45,794 nt of DNA from Oscillospiraceae bacterium (GTDB lineage Bacteria > Bacillota > Clostridia > Oscillospirales > Acutalibacteraceae). Both the position numbers and the translations under genes were made by a program. The notes below the pieces were generated by a model that worked only from the letters and a program-made list of their open reading frames with translations, was not told the DNA's origin and ran no database searches. Where the stretch lies: contig SVOS01000015.1 in NCBI GenBank assembly GCA_015066245.1, positions 1 to 45,794 of the forward strand, given 5' to 3'. Positions 38,900 to 45,794 of this stretch are shown here, one piece after another. Each line of letters opens with the position of its first letter. Position 1 is the stretch's first letter.

Positions 38900-41097
38900 T
38901 GTCTAATCTGACAACAGCCCATTACAGAGATTATCATGAGCTTGTAGAACTTCTCAAGGCAAGCGGAAACACCTATGACCTTGAAAGAATTGATAAAGCT
39001 TATAACTATGCAAAGGATGCCCACGGCGATCAGCGTCGTGTTTCGGGTATACCGTATATTCTTCATCCGACATCTGTTGCCTGCATCCTTGTGGGACTTG
39101 GCATGGACACAGACTCCATTATCGCTGCACTTCTTCATGATGTGGTGGAAGATACCGACAAAACTCTTGTCGAGGTGACCAACGAGTTTGGCAGCGATAT
39201 TGCTTTGCTTATTGACGGACTTACAAAAATCTCAAAAATTGCTTTTACAAACCGCGAAGAGCAGCAGGCAGAAAGCCTCAGAAAGATGCTCATTGCCATG
39301 AGCAATGATATCAGGGTTATCATAATCAAGCTTGCTGACAGAGTTCACAATATGCGTACCATCGACTGTATGCATGAGCAGAAACGCAGAGATAAAGCAA
39401 GAGAGAATATGGAAGTGTATGCACCCATTGCTCACAGACTTGGTATGAAAGCTGTCAAAGAAGAGCTTGAGGACTTGTCGCTGAGATATCTTGACCCCGT
39501 AGGATACGAGGAAATCGAGAACGAACTTTTGCTTACTGCAAAGGACAGAGAGGCTTTTATCTCTGACCTTAAGGATGAGATTATCGAGCGTAGTAAAAGT
39601 GCGATTTCTGACCTTTATATCAGCGGCAGAGTCAAGAGTATCAACAGTATCTATCACAAAACATATACCCAGGGCAAGACGATTGATCAGATTTATGATA
39701 TTTTTGCAGTCAGAATTATTGTAGATACAGTAACTGATTGCTACAATGTTCTGGGAATTATCCATGATATCTACAAGCCTATTCCTAATCGCTTCAAGGA
39801 CTATATTTCTACCCCTAAGGCTAATATGTATCAGTCTTTGCATACTACCGTTATCAGCCACAGAGGTATTCCTTTTGAGGTACAGATACGCACATGGGAT
39901 ATGCACCATACCGCTGAGTATGGTATCGCTGCACACTGGAAATATAAAGCGGGTGTATCCGATAAGGGCGGTAAATCCCAGTCTCTTGAAGACAGACTTA
40001 CATGGATCAGAAAAATGCTTGAGACACAGAGTGAGTCTATGGATTCTACCGACCTTGTTTCAAGTATCAAAACCGACCTTAACCCCAATGAGGTGTTTGT
40101 GTTTACACCCAAAGGCGATGTAATCACTTTGCCGCAGGGCTCTACGGTTATTGATATGGCTTACGCAATTCACTCTGCAGTTGGTAACCGAATGGTTGGT
40201 GCCAAAGTTGACAGACGTATTGTGCCCATTGATTATCAGATAAAAACAGGCGAAATCGTAGAGATTCTTACTCAGAAAGAAACTCAGGGCCCCAAGCGTG
40301 ACTGGCTCAAAATCGTTAAAACTTCCGAAGCCAGAGCAAAAATCCGCTCTTGGTTCAAGAAAGAAAAACGTGAAGAAAACATCATCGAAGGTAAGGCGGA
40401 ATTTGAGCGAGAGCTTAAGAAAATGGGCATCCAGCTTAAAGATAAGGATGTTTTCGAGTTTTTATCCAAGATTAACCTGAAAATAGAAATCAAGGATGTG
40501 GATGACTTCTACGCAGCCATCGGTTACGGTGGTATCCAACTCTGGAAAATCAGCCAGCGTATCCGTGATGTATATCAGAAGTATTACGTTAAGGCAGCTG
40601 ATGAAGTTCAGATTACCCTCAGCGAGCCGCCCAAAAAGACAAAAGTAGGCTCTGGCGTATGTGTTGAGGGGCTTGATGATGTGCTGACAAAATTCTCACG
40701 CTGCTGCAATCCTTTGCCCGGTGACGATATTATCGGCTTTGTTACAAGAGGCTACGGTGTATCTATCCATAAGCGTGATTGCACCAATGTGCCGGAGGAT
40801 ATATCTGCCTGTGAACACCCCGAAAGATGGGTGAATGCTTACTGGCTCTCCAGTGTCAAGGAAAACTTCCAGAGCTCGCTAAGAATCATGGGCAACGACC
40901 GAGCAGGTCTTCTTGCAGATGTCAGCTCTCAGCTTTCTGCTATGCATATTATGATTCGTGCTCTTGATTGCAGAGAGCTTCCCGACAATAAAGCTATTAT
41001 CAATGTTACCCTCGATGTTTCGGGACTTGACCACCTTAAGTCTGTTATGGCAAGACTTGGAACTATTAACGGCATAATTTCAATTACCAGGGAATGA
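38899..41097 (+). CDS. relA: Bifunctional (p)ppGpp synthetase/hydrolase, RelA/SpoT family
   Basis: The 732-residue long RSH enzyme makes and breaks the alarmone (p)ppGpp. Domains in order: HD hydrolase (about 25-190, with YILHPTSVA and LLHDVVEDT), synthetase (about 240-350, with RFKDYISTPKANMYQSLHTTV), TGS (about 393-455, FVFTPKGDVITLPQG), the Cys-containing zinc-finger region (SRCCNPLPGD), and the C-terminal ACT domain (about 655-732, RIMGNDRAGLLADVSSQLS). Both catalytic centres look intact. GGGAGGTG precedes the start. Confidence 0.97.
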   Translation: MSNLTTAHYRDYHELVELLKASGNTYDLERIDKAYNYAKDAHGDQRRVSGIPYILHPTSVACILVGLGMDTDSIIAALLHDVVEDTDKTLVEVTNEFGSDIALLIDGLTKISKIAFTNREEQQAESLRKMLIAMSNDIRVIIIKLADRVHNMRTIDCMHEQKRRDKARENMEVYAPIAHRLGMKAVKEELEDLSLRYLDPVGYEEIENELLLTAKDREAFISDLKDEIIERSKSAISDLYISGRVKSINSIYHKTYTQGKTIDQIYDIFAVRIIVDTVTDCYNVLGIIHDIYKPIPNRFKDYISTPKANMYQSLHTTVISHRGIPFEVQIRTWDMHHTAEYGIAAHWKYKAGVSDKGGKSQSLEDRLTWIRKMLETQSESMDSTDLVSSIKTDLNPNEVFVFTPKGDVITLPQGSTVIDMAYAIHSAVGNRMVGAKVDRRIVPIDYQIKTGEIVEILTQKETQGPKRDWLKIVKTSEARAKIRSWFKKEKREENIIEGKAEFERELKKMGIQLKDKDVFEFLSKINLKIEIKDVDDFYAAIGYGGIQLWKISQRIRDVYQKYYVKAADEVQITLSEPPKKTKVGSGVCVEGLDDVLTKFSRCCNPLPGDDIIGFVTRGYGVSIHKRDCTNVPEDISACEHPERWVNAYWLSSVKENFQSSLRIMGNDRAGLLADVSSQLSAMHIMIRALDCRELPDNKAIINVTLDVSGLDHLKSVMARLGTINGIISITRE

Positions 41098-41101
41098 TTT
41101 A

Positions 41102-41557
41102 ATGAAAGCAGTTTTACAACGTGTTAGCAGTGCAAGTGTTGAGGTAGATGGAGCACTTGTCTCATCAGTGTCAAAAGGTTTTCTGGTGCTTTTGGGCGTA
41201 GAAAATACCGACAACGAGAAGGATGCACTTGCACTTGCCAAGAAGATTTCGGGTCTTCGTGTATTTACCGATAATAACGATAAAATGAACCTTTCTCTTG
41301 CCGATGTTGGTGGAGAGGTTCTTGTAGTGTCAAATTTCACCTTGTGTGCTGATTGCCGCAAGGGCAGACGTCCTAATTTTGAGAAAGCAGCAAGGGGAGA
41401 GCAGGCAAATTCTCTCTATGAGCTTTTCTGTGATACCTTGCTTTCTTTAGGCGTGAAAAATGTGGAGAAGGGTATATTCGGAGCCGATATGAAGGTTGAG
41501 CTTCTGAATGACGGTCCGGTTACCATAATAATTGATTCATCGGAGCTTGCAAAATGA
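41102..41557 (+). CDS. dtd: D-aminoacyl-tRNA deacylase
   Basis: A 151-residue DTD, which removes D-amino acids (and glycine) mischarged on tRNA. The motifs are MKAVLQRVSSASVEVDG at the start, SNFTLCADCRKGRRPNF (the SQxTL motif appears as SNFTL) and the cross-subunit NDGPVTI. It overlaps the next gene by 4 nt and lies 4 bp after relA, a common order in Firmicutes. The SQ to SN change at a substrate-contact position is worth noting, though other variants exist. Confidence 0.95.
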   Translation: MKAVLQRVSSASVEVDGALVSSVSKGFLVLLGVENTDNEKDALALAKKISGLRVFTDNNDKMNLSLADVGGEVLVVSNFTLCADCRKGRRPNFEKAARGEQANSLYELFCDTLLSLGVKNVEKGIFGADMKVELLNDGPVTIIIDSSELAK

Positions 41558-42189
41558 TTAAAGTAGAGACATTTCCCGTAGGCTATATTGCCACAAACTG
41601 TTATATTGTTACCGATACTGCCACAGGTCGCAATGCGGTTGTAGACCCCGGCTACAAAAGCGAGGACCTCATAAATCGCATCAAGGAGCTTGGTGTTGAT
41701 ACTTTTGACTATATTTTTCTGACTCACGGTCATTTTGATCATATCTGGTATGCAGGTGATATTCAGAACTTAACTGATGCGAAGATAGTTATTTCTACTC
41801 TTGATGCACCTTTTCTTTCTGACAATGTACTTAATTTGTCGGCAAATTTCGGAGTACGCAGTTTTCCCGAAATTGAGGCGGACATCACCCTCAAGGATGG
41901 TGACACCTTAAAGCTTGGCGAAACCGAGTTCACTTTTCTTTGCACATCAGGCCATACTCAGGGCAGCGGATGCTATATTTCCTTTGCTGACAATGTAGTT
42001 TTTTCGGGTGATACGCTTTTCCGCCAGTCTATGGGTAGAACCGACTTTATAACCGGTGACAGTTTAGAGATGATGAATTCCCTTAAACGAATTACAAGAC
42101 TTCAGGGGGATTTTGTGGTTTATCCCGGTCATGGAGAAGCCACAAGCCTTGATTATGAACGTAAAAATAATCCTTATGTGAGTGAATGA
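41554..42189 (+). CDS. MBL-fold hydrolase (glyoxalase II-like)
   Basis: A 211-residue metallo-beta-lactamase-fold protein. Metal ligands are THGHFDHIWY (HxHxDH), the SGHTQGS His, the FSGDTLF Asp and the C-terminal PGHGEAT His. Such small proteins are often annotated as hydroxyacylglutathione hydrolase, but in organisms without glutathione the substrate is unknown. It is coupled to dtd and hemZ by short overlaps at both ends. Confidence 0.88.
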   Translation: MIKVETFPVGYIATNCYIVTDTATGRNAVVDPGYKSEDLINRIKELGVDTFDYIFLTHGHFDHIWYAGDIQNLTDAKIVISTLDAPFLSDNVLNLSANFGVRSFPEIEADITLKDGDTLKLGETEFTFLCTSGHTQGSGCYISFADNVVFSGDTLFRQSMGRTDFITGDSLEMMNSLKRITRLQGDFVVYPGHGEATSLDYERKNNPYVSE

Positions 42190-43631
42190 TGAAACTATAT
42201 ATTTTAAAACATAACTTTGCTTACGAGCTTGAGAATCTGACAAGAGCGTTCTTTCCTAACGAAAAAATCTGCACTATCAACATTTCTGAGGAATTGTGCG
42301 AACCATATATTTATACTTTGGTGTTAAGTAACCGGATTACTGTAAAGGTGGCTGTCGACGGTAAGTATAAAGAGCATTCAATGGATGTCACAGCAGATGA
42401 TGACATAGAGCTTATGCTTGCTACCATGCTTTACAAGTGCCTTACAGAAATTTGCGGCAGAACCTTGCCCTGGGGACTTCTGACAGGAGTAAGGCCCATA
42501 AAGCTTTTGCGAAGACTCAAGGATGCTGACGGAAGCAATAAAGCAGAGGAGTATTTTAAGAATACTCTCCTTGTCAGCGACGAGAAGCTGAGCCTTGCAA
42601 AAACAACCGAGGCTAACGAAAGAAAGATTCTTGAACTTTCTCAGAAAGACTCTTTCAGTCTTTATGTTTCAATTCCTTTCTGTCCCACAAGATGCAACTA
42701 TTGCTCCTTTGTTTCTCAGTCTGTTGAAAAAGCCAAAAAGCTTATAAAGCCTTATGTAGACATACTTTTGGAAGAAATTAAAGAAACTGCAAAAATTGCA
42801 AAAGACCTTAAGCTGAGACTTGAGACTGTCTATATCGGCGGCGGTACTCCTACCACTCTTGAGGCTGATGACTTGTATCTCATAGTAAAAACTATCCACG
42901 AGCATTTTGATTTGTCAAATCTCCGAGAGTTTACAGTAGAAGCAGGCAGACCTGACACCATCACCGAGGCGAAGCTCAGGGCTATAGGCTTATATTCTGA
43001 CAGACTCAGCATAAATCCTCAGACTCTTAACGATTCTGTGCTTGAGATTATAGGCAGACGCCACAGCACCGAGGAGTTTTACAATGCCTTTAATCTTGCC
43101 AGAAAGTTAGGTTTCAGGCACATAAATACTGACCTTATTGCAGGTCTTCAGGGTGATACAGTAAAATCCTTTGAGAATACCATAAACGGTATTACAGAGC
43201 TTTCGCCCGAAAGCGTGACTATTCACACTCTTTCAATGAAACGAAGCTCTTTTATTACCGCAGAAAATAAGCTTATTACTGAGGATGACAGTGCCGATGT
43301 GTCAAGGATGCTTTCTTACGGCTACGATAAATTATCTCTCAGTGGCCTGAGACCCTATTATCTTTATAGACAAAGCAAGATGGTTGGCAATCTTGAGAAC
43401 ACAGGCTGGGCAAAAGAAGGCTTTGATGGTCTTTATAATGTCTATATTATGGACGAAACCCACACAATCCTTGCTTGCGGAGCAGGTGCGGTTACCAAGC
43501 TTAAAGCTTTTGACAGTGAACATTTAGAGCGTATATTTAACTTTAAATATCCATATGAATATATTGACAGATACAGTGAGCTTTCAAGTAGAAAGCAGGG
43601 AATATACGATTTTTATAATAAGTATTTCTGA
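42186..43631 (+). CDS. hemZ: HemZ-type radical SAM coproporphyrinogen dehydrogenase
   Basis: A 481-residue radical SAM protein of the HemZ family. The N-terminal 155 residues are the HemZ-specific domain. The [4Fe-4S]-SAM site is SIPFCPTRCNYCSF (CxxxCxxC), followed by YIGGGTPTTLE and TVEAGRPDTI; the C-terminal region has PYYLYRQSKMVGNLENTGWA, characteristic of HemZ. The function in oxygen-independent haem synthesis is debated, and no other haem genes are here. The start may be 42186 or the adjacent ATG at 42189. Confidence 0.93.
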   Translation: MMKLYILKHNFAYELENLTRAFFPNEKICTINISEELCEPYIYTLVLSNRITVKVAVDGKYKEHSMDVTADDDIELMLATMLYKCLTEICGRTLPWGLLTGVRPIKLLRRLKDADGSNKAEEYFKNTLLVSDEKLSLAKTTEANERKILELSQKDSFSLYVSIPFCPTRCNYCSFVSQSVEKAKKLIKPYVDILLEEIKETAKIAKDLKLRLETVYIGGGTPTTLEADDLYLIVKTIHEHFDLSNLREFTVEAGRPDTITEAKLRAIGLYSDRLSINPQTLNDSVLEIIGRRHSTEEFYNAFNLARKLGFRHINTDLIAGLQGDTVKSFENTINGITELSPESVTIHTLSMKRSSFITAENKLITEDDSADVSRMLSYGYDKLSLSGLRPYYLYRQSKMVGNLENTGWAKEGFDGLYNVYIMDETHTILACGAGAVTKLKAFDSEHLERIFNFKYPYEYIDRYSELSSRKQGIYDFYNKYF

Positions 43632-43642
43632 CGGAGGATATT

Positions 43643-43963
43643 ATGGGCGTAATTGATGACGTAACCAAAGGTGCAAAGACTTGTGCCGACAAAGTGAAAA
43701 TCAAAGCCGATGCTGCTGCTAAAATCTCAAAGCTCAAAATTGAGGAGAGCAGACTTCAGTGTGATATTTCCAAAGCCCTCAAGCTTCTTGGTGCTAAGGT
43801 TTACAAATCCTATTGCAATCAAGAGGAGTTTGAGCCCGATTCTGAAGTTTCTGAAATCAAAGAGATGTACTCAAATCTTAAGGATATAAGAGCTCAGATT
43901 GCATATCTGAGGAACGCTGAGTTCAATTTTTCAAAAACTTTAAAGTCCGATAAAGGGGAATAA
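43643..43963 (+). CDS. Small coiled-coil protein of unknown function
   Basis: A 106-residue charged protein, predicted mostly helical: an amphipathic start VIDDVTKGAKTCADKVKIKADAAAKISKLK, then a heptad-like region to about residue 100. It has three cysteines and no signal peptide or membrane helix. CGGAGG lies before the ATG. I recognise no domain. Position between hemZ and a flippase gene is the only context. Confidence 0.75.
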   Translation: MGVIDDVTKGAKTCADKVKIKADAAAKISKLKIEESRLQCDISKALKLLGAKVYKSYCNQEEFEPDSEVSEIKEMYSNLKDIRAQIAYLRNAEFNFSKTLKSDKGE

Positions 43964-43993
43964 TAAAGATATCCTGATTGACGGAGTTTCTTT

Positions 43994-45757
43994 ATGTCAA
44001 ACCCTCAGCAAAAACTTAATAATTCAAACACACGCACCTTTTTTAAGGGAGCTTTTGTGCTTACTATAGGTATGATTTTTGTGAAAGTCTGCGGACTTCT
44101 GCAAAAAATTCTGCTTACAAATCTCTACAGCACCTTGGGCAAAGGTTTCGGAGAATTTGGCTCAGGGCTTATTTCTAACGCCTATGAGCTATATGTTCCT
44201 TTGTATACTCTTGCTACTCTTGGACTTCCCATTGCGGTATCAAGGATGGTGTCTCTTTATTACGCTAAAGGCAGATATAAAGATGTCCGGGGAATATACA
44301 AGCTTGTTTTGCCGATTTTTTTGCTGACAGGTGCGGTGTGTACTGTGTTGATGATTATCGGCAGCTTTGTGTATGTGAGATATATTGACTCACCATATTC
44401 AACGCTGTCGATTATTATTTTGTCGCCGACTGTGTTTCTCGGGTGCCTTATTTCTCTGTACAGAGGCTATTTTGAGGGGCTCAGAAATATGACACCTACA
44501 GCTTTGTCGGAGATAATTGAGGCAGTGGCAAAAATTGCAATAGGCGTTTTACTGTCATATATTGTGATTAATGTGGGTGTTTCTGAGTATACTCAAAAAG
44601 GAACAGTTTTTTCTCTCAGCTTTTCTGACAAAGATGAGGCAATGCGTACACTGGTGTCTTTTTCTGTAGGTGCTTCTGTTCTTGGTATTACAGTCGGATG
44701 CCTGCTATCTTTTTTGTATCTTAGAGTGCGATTCGCCGTAAAAAAAGGAGATATACCTCTAAAACTCATTGAAAGTTCTCCGGATCCAATCAGCAAAAGA
44801 AGTATGTTTTCGTCTGTTGTGGGTTGTGCGCTTCCTGTAGGAGTCGGTGCATTGGTGTTGAGTTTTGCTAATTCTGCCGATGGTGCAATTATAAACCGAA
44901 TTCTAAAGAATATGGTTGAAACAAATCCTGAGGGAATATTTCTTCGTTATCCCGCACTTGAAAGCGAAATTTTCGACTCAAAAACCGCTCATACTTGTAT
45001 CTGGGGATATTATGGAGCATGTCTTACTGTGCTATCAATCATTATCTCTTTTTCTCAGGTTTTTGGCACTGCCGCTCTGCCTAATGTAACCAACGCTTTT
45101 GCCAAAGGCGACAAAAAAGCACTGTCCTCATCTGTCACCACAGTTATAAGGCTTTCTTGCGTGTTTTCTCTGCCTTGTGCCGTTGGACTTTGTGTACTTT
45201 CAAAGCCTGTCCTTAGGCTTATATTCTTCGCAAATCCAAATATTGCAGAGTATGGCACAGAAGTTCTGCAGATTTTATCTCTTGCATCGGTATTTATCGG
45301 TATCTGTACACCCGTATCGTCAATGTTGCAGGGGATAGGTAAGTCAAAAACAACGATGCTCATCTATGTTATCGGAACAACCTTCAAGGTTTTTTTATCT
45401 TATTTCTTTGCCAGAAATATTGATATTAATATAGCAGGTACCGCCATAGGCTCTCTGTTGTCAAATATGTTTATGTGTGTAATCTCCATGTATTGCCTTC
45501 TTAAATCTGCCCGTATCAGTATTGATTTCAAGCGACTTTTTCTCAAACCCGTTGCAGCAAGTATAGTTTGCGGTGTTTCTGCCTATGTATTATTCTATCT
45601 TCTTAGTATAAATCTGATTGTTTCTGTTGTGATATCAGCTATAATTTATATCTTTGTTTTGTTGATGTTGCATACTTTTTCAAAGGATGAAATAAATTTG
45701 CTCTTAAATAGTAAAAAAATTGTAATAATACTTGAAAAACTGCATCTTTTAGGGTAA
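43994..45757 (+). CDS. MOP-superfamily lipid flippase (SpoVB/MurJ/YtgP-like)
   Basis: A 587-residue membrane protein with about fourteen hydrophobic segments in the SpoVB/YtgP branch of the MOP exporters. The start FFKGAFVLTIGMIFVKVCGLLQKILL, the AYELYVPLYTLATLGLPIAVSRMVS stretch, and LYRGYFEGLRNMTPTALSEIIEA are typical. Members move lipid-linked wall precursors across the membrane; SpoVB acts in cortex synthesis during sporulation, YtgP in vegetative growth. Which applies cannot be decided by sequence. A 30-bp gap with GACGGAG before the start follows the unknown small gene. It is the last complete gene in the window. Confidence 0.9.
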   Translation: MSNPQQKLNNSNTRTFFKGAFVLTIGMIFVKVCGLLQKILLTNLYSTLGKGFGEFGSGLISNAYELYVPLYTLATLGLPIAVSRMVSLYYAKGRYKDVRGIYKLVLPIFLLTGAVCTVLMIIGSFVYVRYIDSPYSTLSIIILSPTVFLGCLISLYRGYFEGLRNMTPTALSEIIEAVAKIAIGVLLSYIVINVGVSEYTQKGTVFSLSFSDKDEAMRTLVSFSVGASVLGITVGCLLSFLYLRVRFAVKKGDIPLKLIESSPDPISKRSMFSSVVGCALPVGVGALVLSFANSADGAIINRILKNMVETNPEGIFLRYPALESEIFDSKTAHTCIWGYYGACLTVLSIIISFSQVFGTAALPNVTNAFAKGDKKALSSSVTTVIRLSCVFSLPCAVGLCVLSKPVLRLIFFANPNIAEYGTEVLQILSLASVFIGICTPVSSMLQGIGKSKTTMLIYVIGTTFKVFLSYFFARNIDINIAGTAIGSLLSNMFMCVISMYCLLKSARISIDFKRLFLKPVAASIVCGVSAYVLFYLLSINLIVSVVISAIIYIFVLLMLHTFSKDEINLLLNSKKIVIILEKLHLLG

Positions 45758-45794
45758 AATATACGATTAGTAAAGGTTACTGAGGCGTTTATCG
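45758..45794. other. Terminal 37 bp, no feature
   Basis: Sequence after the last stop codon to the window edge. No hairpin or start codon with a ribosome binding site is visible. Confidence 0.5.

Noticed and set aside
1..45794. CRISPR array, tRNA or rRNA genes
   Set aside because: No repeat-spacer periodicity, tRNA cloverleaf or rRNA motif was seen on either strand by reading; very small or divergent RNAs could be missed.

Overview
The window looks like chromosome of a spore-forming, low-to-moderate GC Clostridia, probably an Oscillospiraceae/Ruminococcaceae-type gut anaerobe (inference). The evidence is spoIVA next to a sipL-like gene with DUF3794 and LysM domains, a cotJABC spore-coat operon, HPr kinase, whiA/rapZ, sodium-pump decarboxylase subunits, and AGGAGG-type ribosome binding sites. 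No rRNA, tRNA or CRISPR array was seen.

Region 1 (1-3.7 kb) is accessory: three GNAT acetyltransferases and an RsgA GTPase. The rsgA gene sits behind a long leader with a strong promoter, a 9-residue upstream ORF and two intrinsic terminators in series, laid out like an antibiotic-responsive attenuator.

Region 2 (3.9-10.28 kb) is the main discovery. A 6,371-bp element encoding a large serine recombinase is inserted inside cotJC. The C-terminal third of cotJC lies at 3698-3912 (minus) and the N-terminal two thirds at 10274-10680 (minus), downstream of cotJA and cotJB. Both junctions carry the same 10-bp core, TTGCAGCAGA, in the same orientation and reading frame. Recombination between them would restore a 203-residue CotJC. 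That rejoined protein aligns without gaps, across the junction and at the metal ligands, to an intact manganese-catalase paralog carried by the element. The layout is that of the skin-type intervening sequences known in sporulation genes, such as skin in sigK. The element carries a 55-residue ORF coupled to the recombinase, a MATE exporter with a NifX-like protein, the Mn catalase, a glutathione peroxidase behind a probable OhrR operator, a small FakA-like domain protein and an OhrR-type regulator: largely a peroxide-defence cargo.

Region 3 (10.7-25.4 kb) holds cotJB/cotJA, a small cysteine-rich protein, a CAP-domain lipoprotein, sipL-spoIVA (spore coat basement layer), oadG-oadB, a Wzz/BY-kinase pair, a type Ic aspartate aminotransferase, a divergent secD with a SecF-like partner, ABC zinc/manganese transporter genes and a DUF421-DUF4363 pair.

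Region 4 (25.6-45.76 kb) is a run of 19 same-strand genes with gaps of 30 bp or less: hprK, PHP, murB, rapZ, whiA, xseB, ispA, dxs, tlyA, nadK (apparently frameshifted near its start), argR, recN, recJ, relA/spoT, dtd, an MBL hydrolase, hemZ, an unknown gene and a SpoVB/MurJ-type flippase. It joins carbon regulation, cell wall, isoprenoid, DNA repair and stringent-response functions.
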